Shown here piece by piece: positions 1-6,330 of a stretch of 17,813 nt of DNA. The notes beneath the pieces are model-generated. The model was not told where the DNA came from. It made no database searches and worked only from the letters and a program-made list of their open reading frames with translations. The position numbers and the translations under genes were made by a program. This stretch comes from Sphingomonadales bacterium (GTDB lineage: Bacteria > Pseudomonadota > Alphaproteobacteria > Sphingomonadales > Sphingomonadaceae), in assembly GCA_004292705.1 (NCBI GenBank), contig RDXA01000348.1:1-17813 (forward strand). The letters run 5' to 3'. The number at the start of each line of letters is the position of its first letter. The stretch's first letter is position 1.

Positions 1-396
1 AACCGCGATCCTGTCACGCTGGCCGCGAATGACGTGCCAGCCGGCCACCATGATGGTCAGCGCACCGCCCGCGAGCGACATGATCAGCAGCAATTGCAGA
101 AATTCGTAGAACGGCACCCACAGCGCGAGGGCCGCCAGCAGTTTGACGTCGCCGCCGCCCATCACCTTCAGCGCAAACAGGCCGGCGAGAATGAGGAAAG
201 CGGCAAGGGCAACGCCGAGCTGGATGGCCACATCGGGCCACAGTGCCAGCCCGCTTGCCCACCAGAATGCGGGCGCTGTCAGCGCGATGGCGGCGTTCAG
301 CCAGTTGTCGATCTGACGGCGGCGGATATCGGTGAAGGCGGCAAAGACCAGCGCAATTGCCAAGGCGATCAGCAGACCGTAGGAAATGGAACTCAT
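1..396 (-). CDS. cpaA: CpaA-type prepilin peptidase (A24 family), partial: 3' end beyond left edge
   Basis: Reading the minus strand from ATG 396 gives 132 codons without a stop, running off the left edge. The product is very hydrophobic with several membrane segments. It carries the two aspartate motifs of A24 aspartic prepilin peptidases: FTDIRRRQIDNWLN near residues 22-35, where the first Asp follows membrane segment 1, and MGGGDVKLLAA near residues 81-91 with the second catalytic Asp in GGGD. The family cleaves, and in type IV pilus systems may methylate, prepilins at the inner membrane. The short form without the N-terminal methylase domain matches CpaA/TadV of Flp/Tad pili, so cpa/tad pilus genes may lie to the left (inference). 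The start is the first ATG before the first membrane segment; no strong Shine-Dalgarno sequence is visible. It is divergent from the hydrolase gene. Confidence 0.88.
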   Translation of the reverse strand, partial: MSSISYGLLIALAIALVFAAFTDIRRRQIDNWLNAAIALTAPAFWWASGLALWPDVAIQLGVALAAFLILAGLFALKVMGGGDVKLLAALALWVPFYEFLQLLLIMSLAGGALTIMVAGWHVIRGQRDRIAV

Positions 397-529
397 CGAC
401 TTCGTGCCCCCGGGCAAGGCCCTGCGTGATGCAAGGGCCGTCCTTCATTGGGACACTGCTACAGGTTATGACTTACCAAATAGTAACCACACTTTCCGCT
501 TCGGCACCGACATTCCCGGGAAGCGCCCG
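397..529. promoter_or_regulatory. Divergent intergenic region, cpaA / alpha-beta hydrolase
   Basis: This 133-base gap separates two divergent starts and must hold both promoters. It has a markedly A/T-rich core (about 448-495) unlike the surrounding coding DNA. A small inverted repeat, GGTTA (464-468) and TAACC (484-488), flanks that core and could be an operator. A 6-bp stem GGCCCT/AGGGCC (418-423 with 434-439) would lie in the cpaA leader. I could not pick clear -35/-10 boxes on either strand. Confidence 0.4.
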
Positions 530-1471
530 GTGATTGATCGCCGTGCCATTCCGCCCCAAGCGCACGAAAGCACCTGGGCCGCTGCCGACGGGCATGTCAT
601 CCGCCGGATCGACTGGCCCGGCCAAGACGGGCCTCCGCGCGGTTCGATCCTGTTTCTGCCCGGGCGCGGGGACTTCTACGAGAAATACCTCGAATCGCTT
701 GAAGAGTGGCATCGCGCCGGCTGGCGGGTCACTGCGTCGGACTGGCGCGGGCAGGCCGGGTCGGGGCGGCTCGGCAAGGATGCAGTCACCGGCCATGTCG
801 CGGATTTCGGCATCTGGATCGCCGATCTGGCGCGGCTGTGGGAGAGCTGGGTGGCCGAAACCCCCGGCCCGCACGTGCTGGCGGCCCACTCGATGGGCGG
901 GCATCTGGTGCTGCGGGCGCTGATCGAACGGCGCGTGCGCCCCGATGCGGTGGTGCTGAGCGCGCCGATGACCGGGGTGAGCGGCCCGCCCCTGCCGCTG
1001 CCGCTGCTCCACCGCGTCGCGCGCATGATGTGCGCCATCGGCGATCCGACCCGGCAGGCGTGGAAGTGGAGCGAGAAGCCGGGCGAACTGCCCGCCGCCC
1101 GCGCCAACCTCCTCACCCACGATCCCGATCGCTATGCCGATGAACAATGGTGGCGCGATCACCGCCCGCAGCTGGTGATGGGCCCGGCGAGCTGGCGCTG
1201 GGTCGAGCGCGCCTATGCTTCGTGGCGGATGATCGAGGCTCCGGGCGCACTTGAAGCGGTGGACGTGCCGGTGCTGATTGTCTCGACGTCGTCGGACGAG
1301 CTCGTCAGCCATCCGGCCAATGTGCGCGCTGCCGCGCGGATGCCGCGGGCCGAGTTGCTGGTTCTGGGGGACGAGGCGCATCACGAGGTGCTGCGCGAGG
1401 TCGATACGGTGCGCGGGCGGGTGATGGCGACCATCGCCGACTTCCTTGACCGGGTGGTGCCGGCCCGATGA
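530..1471 (+). CDS. Alpha/beta hydrolase, lysophospholipase / monoacylglycerol-lipase-like
   Basis: The 313-residue product is a cytoplasmic-type alpha/beta hydrolase of the Hydrolase_4 (PldB / monoglyceride lipase) group. The nucleophile elbow AHSMGG gives Ser121, the acid is probably Asp256 in SSDELV, and the His is His285 in AHHEVL; the oxyanion-side motif LPGRGD lies at 44-49. These families hydrolyse lysophospholipids, monoacylglycerols or small esters; the substrate here is unknown. I chose GTG 530 because a GGGAAG sequence sits 6 bases upstream and the protein then begins just before the conserved region. The frame stays open to an ATG at 386, but that start would overlap cpaA and adds 48 residues of non-typical sequence. 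The stop overlaps the next start as ATGA, so the two genes are probably translationally coupled. No signal peptide or membrane segment is seen. Confidence 0.8.
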   Translation: MIDRRAIPPQAHESTWAAADGHVIRRIDWPGQDGPPRGSILFLPGRGDFYEKYLESLEEWHRAGWRVTASDWRGQAGSGRLGKDAVTGHVADFGIWIADLARLWESWVAETPGPHVLAAHSMGGHLVLRALIERRVRPDAVVLSAPMTGVSGPPLPLPLLHRVARMMCAIGDPTRQAWKWSEKPGELPAARANLLTHDPDRYADEQWWRDHRPQLVMGPASWRWVERAYASWRMIEAPGALEAVDVPVLIVSTSSDELVSHPANVRAAARMPRAELLVLGDEAHHEVLREVDTVRGRVMATIADFLDRVVPAR

Positions 1472-2583
1472 TCCACGACTTCGCCGTGATCGGCGCGGGG
1501 ATGGCGGGGGCCAGCATTGCTGCCGAGCTCGCTGCCTGTGGCAGCGTGCTCCTGCTCGAAGCCGAAGATGCGCCGGGCTATCATGCCACCGGGCGCTCGG
1601 CTGCCTTCTGGGAAGAATGTTACGGTGGCCCCGGTGTGGTGCCGCTCACCCGCGCTTCGGGCGCCTATCTTGCGGAACACGGCTTTCTCACACAGCGCGG
1701 CGCGCTTTATGTTGGGCGGGCTGAAGATCACGCGGAAATGGCCGATTTCCGCGCCAGCTATGCCGGGACGGGGGTTGCGATCACTCCTTTGTCTGCGCAG
1801 GCTGTGGCCGAACGGGTGCCGCATATCCGGCCCGAATGGAGCGAGGCGCTCTACCAGCCGGCCTGCGCCGACATTGACGTTGCCGGGCTGCACCAACATT
1901 ATCTGGCGCTGGCGCGGCGGCGCGGGGTCGAGATCGCGGTGCGTGCCGGGGTGGCGGGCCTCGCCCGTGCGCAAGGGGTCTGGACGATCACCGGCATGCG
2001 CGGTCAGACATGGCACGCCGCGACCATTGTCAACGCCGCCGGGGCCTGGGCGGACGCGGTGGCGCGGTTGGCCGGAGTGGCTCCTGTCGGCATTGCGCCG
2101 TTCCGCCGCACGGTCGCGGTGCTGCGCGTCGCTCCGCAAGCTCCCGCTGATCTGCCGCTGGTGATCGACGTGGGCGGCAGCTTCTATTTCAAGCCCGATG
2201 CCGGACGGCTGTGGCTGAGCCCGCATGACGAGATCCCGAGTGCGCCGTGCGACGCCGCGCCCGAGGAAATCGACATCGCCATCGCCATCGACCGCTTTCA
2301 GGGCGTGACCGACTGGCCGATCGCAGCGGTGGAGCATAGCTGGGCTGGCCTGCGCAGCTTCGCGCCGGATCGGCTGCCGGTCTATGGCGCTGACCCTGAT
2401 GTGGCCGGGTTCTTCTGGTTTGCGGGGCAGGGAGGCTTCGGCATCCAGACCGCGCCCGCGGCAGCGCGGCTGGCGGCGCAGATGTTGCTGGGGCAGGGGC
2501 CCGATGCGATGACCGAAGAGATCGTTCCTGCGGCCTATGCGCCGGGCCGTTTCAGGGTGCAGGCCGAGGCGCTAACCGTCTAG
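1468..2583 (+). CDS. FAD-dependent D-amino-acid dehydrogenase-like oxidoreductase (DAO superfamily)
   Basis: The 371-residue product starts with a Rossmann FAD-binding motif, GAGMAG (residues 9-14), and an acidic strand end, Glu31, for the ribose. From recalled family sequence it resembles Pseudomonas D-arginine dehydrogenase (DauA) throughout: PGYHATGRSAA near 36-46, VNAAGAWADA, SFYFKPDAG, SWAGLRSFAPDR, and a C-terminal GQGGFGIQT that closes over the flavin. Family members oxidise the C-alpha-N bond of D-amino acids and pass electrons to the respiratory chain. The active-site tyrosines and arginines seem kept (Tyr52; Tyr in SFYF; Arg in FRRT and GLRS). The DauA residues His48 and Glu87 correspond here to Phe47 and about Ala79, so D-arginine is an unlikely substrate. 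No signal peptide is seen. It overlaps the hydrolase stop by 4 bases (ATGA). Confidence 0.82.
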   Translation: MIHDFAVIGAGMAGASIAAELAACGSVLLLEAEDAPGYHATGRSAAFWEECYGGPGVVPLTRASGAYLAEHGFLTQRGALYVGRAEDHAEMADFRASYAGTGVAITPLSAQAVAERVPHIRPEWSEALYQPACADIDVAGLHQHYLALARRRGVEIAVRAGVAGLARAQGVWTITGMRGQTWHAATIVNAAGAWADAVARLAGVAPVGIAPFRRTVAVLRVAPQAPADLPLVIDVGGSFYFKPDAGRLWLSPHDEIPSAPCDAAPEEIDIAIAIDRFQGVTDWPIAAVEHSWAGLRSFAPDRLPVYGADPDVAGFFWFAGQGGFGIQTAPAAARLAAQMLLGQGPDAMTEEIVPAAYAPGRFRVQAEALTV

Positions 2584-2643
2584 CCAAGCGGGCTGCGTTC
2601 TGGCATCTCCGGCGCGGGATTCGCAACTAGGGAGGGGCCGTCG

Positions 2644-2820
2644 ATGGCGCACAAGTTTGAAATCTACAAGGATAACGCCGGCGAGTTCCGGGTGCGGTTC
2701 AAGTACAATTCCGAGGTGATGTTCTCGACCCAGGGCTATTCGAGCAAGGCCAGCGCGCAGAACGCGATCGATTCGATCAAGAAGAACGGCCCCAGCGCCG
2801 AGGTCGAAGACAACAGCTGA
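2644..2820 (+). CDS. YegP / DUF1508 (UPF0339) small protein
   Basis: A 58-residue protein begins at ATG 2644, 7 bases after a strong AGGGAGG ribosome-binding sequence, and ends at TGA 2820. It reads as a single DUF1508 repeat: an N-terminal strand FEIYKDNAGEFRVRFK (5-20), then an SSKASAQNAIDSIKKN helix (33-48) and a short acidic tail. E. coli YegP holds two such repeats; one-repeat forms of this length are common. The molecular role is not established, though the family is often linked to stress-induced expression. The 60-base gap after the oxidoreductase gene allows either co-transcription or its own promoter. A hairpin plus T7 tract follows immediately. Confidence 0.88.
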   Translation: MAHKFEIYKDNAGEFRVRFKYNSEVMFSTQGYSSKASAQNAIDSIKKNGPSAEVEDNS

Positions 2821-2833
2821 TTTATTCCAAATT

Positions 2834-2931
2834 CCGTTCGCCCTGAGCTTATCGAAGGGCTGTTTTTTTCTTGAGGTCAGGGCTGCTTGGCCAAGAGAAG
2901 TGCAGTCCTTCGACAAGCTCAGGACGAACGG
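2834..2931. repeat. REP-like inverted repeat pair between convergent genes
   Basis: Two 28-base arms lie in opposite orientation: 2834-2861 and 2904-2931. The reverse complement of the right arm matches the left arm at 25 of 28 positions, with differences at arm positions 8, 18 and 26. The core reads CCTGAGCTTGTCGAAGG on one strand, a sequence I recall as a dispersed intergenic repeat in sphingomonads and other proteobacteria. The 42-base centre contains a T7 run. The right arm ends 2 bases before the rnhA stop codon. Location between convergent genes fits a mobile REP doublet that also serves as a transcription barrier. No RAYT transposase is in the window. Confidence 0.8.
2840..2869 (+). 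terminator. Intrinsic terminator downstream of yegP-like gene
   Basis: Within the left REP arm, GCCCT (2840-2844) pairs with AGGGC (2856-2860) across an 11-base loop. Two bases later comes a run of seven T (2863-2869). This is a good Rho-independent terminator for plus-strand transcription leaving the hydrolase/oxidoreductase/yegP group. On the minus strand the whole arm pair could fold into a long imperfect hairpin and help stop the ispH-thrB-rnhA transcript, but no comparable T run follows there. Confidence 0.6.
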
Positions 2932-2933
2932 GG

Positions 2934-3380
2934 TTAGAGATTTTCCCCCGCCGCAGCTTCGGCTGCCGCGCTCGCCAGCGCGTCCACCCGTTCGTTCTCC
3001 GGGTGGCCATTGTGGCCTTTGACCCAGTGCCAGGTGATCTGGTGCGTGCGCGCGGCCTCGATCAGATCGTGCCACAGATCGGCGTTCTTGACCGGCTTCT
3101 TGCTGGCATTGACCCAGCCATTGCGCTTCCAGCCGTGGATCCACTTGTTCATTCCGTCGAGCACATATTTGCTGTCGGAATAGAGATCGACCTTGCACGG
3201 CTCGATCAGGGCATTGAGGCCCCTGATCGCGGCGGTCATCTCCATGCGGTTGTTGGTCGTATCGGGCTCGCCGCCCGACATTTCCTTTTCGTGGCGGCCC
3301 ATGCGCAGCAGCACGCCCCACCCGCCGGGGCCGGGATTGCCCTTGCACGCGCCATCGGTGAAAATTTCGACCTGTTTCAT
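2934..3380 (-). CDS. rnhA: Ribonuclease HI
   Basis: The 148-residue protein has the usual length for bacterial RNase HI, the Mg-dependent endonuclease that removes the RNA strand of RNA-DNA hybrids such as R-loops and Okazaki primers. All catalytic residues are visible, each one position below E. coli numbering: Asp9 in FTDGACKGNPGPGGWG, Glu47 in NNRMEM, Asp69 in YSDSKYV, His123 in VKGHNG, and Asp133 in NERVDALA. The basic, Trp-rich helix (WKRNGWVN, near 84-91) matches the substrate-binding handle. It lies 26 bases after thrB on the minus strand, so it is probably the last gene of an ispH-thrB-rnhA operon. Its stop abuts the REP-like repeat. Confidence 0.97.
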   Translation of the reverse strand: MKQVEIFTDGACKGNPGPGGWGVLLRMGRHEKEMSGGEPDTTNNRMEMTAAIRGLNALIEPCKVDLYSDSKYVLDGMNKWIHGWKRNGWVNASKKPVKNADLWHDLIEAARTHQITWHWVKGHNGHPENERVDALASAAAEAAAGENL

Positions 3381-3406
3381 AATGCCTTATTCTGGCCGGG
3401 CTTGGC

Positions 3407-4378
3407 TCAGCCTGCAAGCACCGCCGCGCCGCTTTTGTCGTAGAAGTGCCAGCGCTGGACAAATTGCATCGGGTCCTTGCGGGTCACGAGTGCATCGTCG
3501 GGGGTGTCGAGCCAGTCTTCCGCCCGGCTGGCAACGAAGCGCAGGCAGGCACCCTTGGCCAGCGCCGGGAACAGCGCGCATTCGGCAGGCTCCAGCGGGC
3601 GCACACGCTGATACCCTGCGATCAGCGCCGCCCCGCAATCCGCGCGGTAGGCGTTGGCGGCATCGAAACACCATGCCGCATGGGTCACCGCCAGATCGAA
3701 CGCCATCGGCCCGGTGCAGGCGAAATAGAAATCGATCAGCCCCGTCACCCGCTCGCCCAGCATCAGCACGTTGTCGGGGAACAGATCGGTGTGGGTCTGC
3801 GATTGGGGGAGCGCGGACAGATCGAGCGCGGCAGCTGTGCGGGCATGATCGAGCATCGCGGGCAGCGCAGGGTCGATAGTCGCCAGCCGGTCCGCCCCGC
3901 ATGCAGCCAGGATCGCGGCGCTGGCACCGAAGTCCATGGCATTGGCGCGGGTGCGGGGGAAATCGCGTGCGGCAAGATGCAGCCGCGCCAGCACTTCGCC
4001 CGCGGCCCGCGCCTGTGCCGAGGTCGGCCGGGTGGGGGAGACCCCCGGCAGGAATTCGATCAGTGCTGCGGCTTTCCCCTCTACTATCCGGAACGAGGCG
4101 CCCTCGCGGTCGTGCATGGTGCGCGGCACCGGACAGCCCTTGGCCGACAGATGATCGAGCAGATCGAGGAAATAGGGCAGATCAGCATAATCGATCCGCC
4201 GTTCATACAGCGTCAGGATGAAGCGCGTGCCGCTGTCCCGAGCGCCCGTCGTCTCGACCAGCCAATTGGAATTGGACACACCCTCGGCGATACCCTTGGC
4301 CGAGACCACATCGCCGACATCATAGTGGGCGATCAGCCGCGCGAGATCCTCCGCCCCGAGATGCGTGTAGACCGCCAT
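3407..4378 (-). CDS. thrB: Homoserine kinase, type II (APH-like fold)
   Basis: The 323-residue protein matches the ThrB type found in alphaproteobacteria, which has an aminoglycoside-phosphotransferase-like fold rather than the GHMP fold of E. coli ThrB. It would phosphorylate L-homoserine with ATP in threonine synthesis. Visible landmarks are an N-terminal nucleotide-loop region AEGVSNSNWLVET (31-43), the catalytic loop HTDLFPDN (196-203; Asp198 as base, Asn203 as metal ligand), and the metal-binding LIDFYFACTGP (Asp216). It sits 19 bases downstream of ispH and 26 bases upstream of rnhA, so co-transcription is likely. Its product pathway feeds threonine, the substrate of the threonine ammonia-lyase encoded at 14836-16098. 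Confidence 0.95.
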   Translation of the reverse strand: MAVYTHLGAEDLARLIAHYDVGDVVSAKGIAEGVSNSNWLVETTGARDSGTRFILTLYERRIDYADLPYFLDLLDHLSAKGCPVPRTMHDREGASFRIVEGKAAALIEFLPGVSPTRPTSAQARAAGEVLARLHLAARDFPRTRANAMDFGASAAILAACGADRLATIDPALPAMLDHARTAAALDLSALPQSQTHTDLFPDNVLMLGERVTGLIDFYFACTGPMAFDLAVTHAAWCFDAANAYRADCGAALIAGYQRVRPLEPAECALFPALAKGACLRFVASRAEDWLDTPDDALVTRKDPMQFVQRWHFYDKSGAAVLAG

Positions 4379-4397
4379 GCCCGCCCGGTGCGTGGGC

Positions 4398-5375
4398 CTA
4401 TTCGGTTAGCTGCCGGGGCAGCTTGAACACCATCTTCTCCTCGGCGGCGGTGATGGTTTTCTCGCTGATCGTGAATTGACCGGCGATGGCATCAACCACT
4501 TCGCGCACCAGCACTTCGGGCGCTGATGCCCCTGCTGTCAGCCCGAGGGTCTTGACCCCGTCCAGCCAGCCGAAGTCGATCTCCTCGGCGCGCTGGATCA
4601 GCTTTGCCGGGGTGCCGAGCCGTTCCGACACCTCGACCAGACGCAGCGAGTTGGAGGAATTGGGCGCACCGATCACCAGCACCAGATCGCAATCCTGCGC
4701 CAGTTCCTTGACCGCCGCCTGACGATTGGAGGTGGCGTAGCAGATATCTTCCGCGCGCGGCCCGCTGATATTGGGATAGCGCCATTCCAGCGCCTCGATC
4801 ACTTCGCGCGTGTCGTCGACCGACAGTGTCGTCTGGGTGAGATAGGCCAGCTCTTCCTGTGGATCGAACGGCAGCTTGTCGACATCCTCGATGGTCTCGA
4901 CCAGCGTCATCTGCCCCGGCTCGACCTGCCCCATGGTGCCGATCACCTCGGGGTGGCCTTCGTGGCCGATGAAGATGATGTGGCGGCCTTTTTCGATCTG
5001 GCGTTCGGCCTGACGGTGGACCTTGCTCACCAGCGGGCAGGTGGCATCGACATAGAGCAGCTTGCGGCGCTTGGCCTCGGCCGGAACGGCCTTGGGCACG
5101 CCGTGGGCGCTGAACACCACCGGGGCATCATCGGGCACTTCGTCGAGCTCCTCGACAAAAATCGCACCCTTGGCCTTCAGCCCTTCGACGACATATTTGT
5201 TGTGGACGATCTCGTGCCGCACATAGACCGGCGAGCCATAGCGATCGAGCGCCTTCTCAACTATTTCGATCGCACGGTCGACCCCGGCGCAGAAGCCGCG
5301 CGGGGCGGCGATCAGCAGATTGAGCGGGGGTCGCTGGGATGCGTCGGCGGCGGGCGTTTGAAAGGGCGCGTTCAT
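4398..5375 (-). CDS. ispH: 4-hydroxy-3-methylbut-2-enyl diphosphate reductase
   Basis: IspH is the last enzyme of the MEP pathway; it reductively dehydrates HMBPP to IPP and DMAPP using an iron-sulfur cluster. The 325-residue sequence shows the three cluster cysteines: Cys29 in APRGFCAGVDRA, Cys113 in VDATCPLV, and Cys212 in EDICYATSNRQ. Substrate-binding residues are also present: His58 (EIVHNK), His91 (SAHGVP), His141 and Glu143 (GHPEVIGTMGQ), and the SSNS motif near 240-243. The first 16 residues are a short non-conserved extension. The start is supported by a strong GAGGGGGTG immediately upstream on the minus strand. It is the first gene of the presumed ispH-thrB-rnhA operon and divergent from the lipoprotein gene across 71 bases. 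Confidence 0.97.
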   Translation of the reverse strand: MNAPFQTPAADASQRPPLNLLIAAPRGFCAGVDRAIEIVEKALDRYGSPVYVRHEIVHNKYVVEGLKAKGAIFVEELDEVPDDAPVVFSAHGVPKAVPAEAKRRKLLYVDATCPLVSKVHRQAERQIEKGRHIIFIGHEGHPEVIGTMGQVEPGQMTLVETIEDVDKLPFDPQEELAYLTQTTLSVDDTREVIEALEWRYPNISGPRAEDICYATSNRQAAVKELAQDCDLVLVIGAPNSSNSLRLVEVSERLGTPAKLIQRAEEIDFGWLDGVKTLGLTAGASAPEVLVREVVDAIAGQFTISEKTITAAEEKMVFKLPRQLTE

Positions 5376-5446
5376 GTCACCCCCTCTAGCGCTTTGTGGC
5401 TGTCCCGGCTAGGGCGCACGGGATCGGAATTTCGAGGACGGCTTCA

Positions 5447-6097
5447 ATGATGCTTCGTGCGCGTGCCTTTACGGCTCTTGGTCTGGTAGCGGTGCTGTCC
5501 GCCTGCTCGCAGAAGGGCGAGCTGGTGATTGATCAAGGTGTGGGCATTGCCAGTGTGCTGACGCTCTGCCCTGCCGTCGGGATTCCCGACTACACCGGCG
5601 ATATCACCACCTTTCGCTCGGCCGGCGACAAGACTGTCTCCGGTCTGGATGTCAGCGCGGCGATGACGAATCTGCGCGCCACCTGCAATGATACCGCTGC
5701 CCAGATCTATTCCGAGGCGAGCTTCACCGTGAACGCCCGCCGCACGGACGTGCGCGGTGCGCGCACGGTGGAACTGCCCTATTTCGTCACTGTGCTGCGC
5801 GGCGGCACGGCGGTGGTGTCAAAGCGCATCGGAACCGTCAGCCTGACCTTCGCCGATGGGCAGGAGCGCTCGCAGGCCACCGCCAGGGCGGGGGGCTTCA
5901 TCAACCGCGCCGATGCCGCACTGCCCGAGGATATCCGCCAGAAAATCACACGCAAGCGACGAGCGGGTGATGAAGAGGCAGCGCTCGATCCGCTGGCCGA
6001 TCCCGAGGTGAAGGCGGCCATCGCCCGCACCCGGTTCGAAATGCTGGTCGGCTTCCAGCTGACCGAGGACCAGCTGGCCTATAACGTGACGCGCTGA
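5447..6097 (+). CDS. Uncharacterised lipoprotein
   Basis: A 216-residue protein starts at ATG 5447, 8 bases after a GAGGA ribosome-binding sequence; the frame is open upstream to 5396 but without such a signal. The N-terminus is a lipoprotein signal: basic RAR, a hydrophobic stretch FTALGLVAVL, and the lipobox LSAC with Cys20, so the mature protein should be lipid-anchored. The Ser after Cys (no Asp at +2) suggests Lol-dependent sorting to the outer membrane. The mature part has two further Cys (near residues 40 and 81), a beta-rich middle (VELPYFVTVLRGG), a basic patch (RKRRAGDEE) and a C-terminal RFEMLVGFQLTEDQLAYN segment. I recognise no family domain; similar proteins may be annotated as conserved hypotheticals in sphingomonads. 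It stands alone between ispH (divergent) and the hairpin-rich spacer before argS. Confidence 0.8.
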   Translation: MMLRARAFTALGLVAVLSACSQKGELVIDQGVGIASVLTLCPAVGIPDYTGDITTFRSAGDKTVSGLDVSAAMTNLRATCNDTAAQIYSEASFTVNARRTDVRGARTVELPYFVTVLRGGTAVVSKRIGTVSLTFADGQERSQATARAGGFINRADAALPEDIRQKITRKRRAGDEEAALDPLADPEVKAAIARTRFEMLVGFQLTEDQLAYNVTR

Positions 6098-6330
6098 TTT
6101 TTTGCGGAGGCGCCTCCGCGCCTTCGTCCTCGGCAAGTCTCAGGCCCTTGCGGGCCTGATCGCCTGCGGGCGGCCGTTCGGCCTAGCGACGCCTGCGGCA
6201 TCGGGCCATCGCCGCACGCTCGCGTCGTCGTTGGTGCCTTGCTCTCCTCCCCGCCGCTCCGGGCTTGACCCGGGGCCCCGCTTCCTTCTTTGCACGCGCG
6301 AGACCACGCGCCAGACGCTAGAGAACACGC
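6098..6330. repeat. Hairpin-rich intergenic region upstream of argS
   Basis: This 233-base spacer holds no convincing gene but several closely spaced perfect inverted repeats. A run of six T (6098-6103) is followed at once by a 16-base perfect palindrome GCGGAGGCGCCTCCGC (6104-6119). Next are a 7-bp stem, CAGGCCC/GGGCCTG (6141-6158, 4-base loop), a GGCC-GTTC-GGCC stem (6172-6183), and CCGGG-CTTGA-CCCGG (6259-6273), followed by GGGGCCCC (6272-6279). The last resembles short repeats I recall as dispersed between genes in sphingomonads and caulobacters. The T run precedes rather than follows the palindrome, so it is not a standard terminator for the lipoprotein gene. The argS promoter must lie here or upstream. 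Confidence 0.55.

Noticed and set aside
14..448. Minus-strand open frame overlapping the start of the window
   Set aside because: It reads as Arg/His-rich sequence without motifs, while another minus-strand frame from 396 gives a clear prepilin peptidase.
386..529. Upstream ATG 386 as the hydrolase start
   Set aside because: It would overlap the divergent cpaA start and cross the A/T-rich promoter core; GTG 530 has a ribosome-binding sequence and fits the family start.
2572..3462. Long minus-strand frame covering yegP, the repeat and rnhA
   Set aside because: It crosses the REP-like repeat and lies in a different frame from the well-supported RNase HI, so it is a shadow.
3446..4426. Long plus-strand frame opposite thrB
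   Set aside because: It lies antisense to a clear homoserine kinase and has shadow-type composition (Arg, Gln, His, Gly rich).
6265..6270. TTGACC upstream of argS as a -35 box
   Set aside because: It lies inside the CCGGG-CTTGA-CCCGG hairpin, and no reasonable -10 box follows at 16-18 bases.
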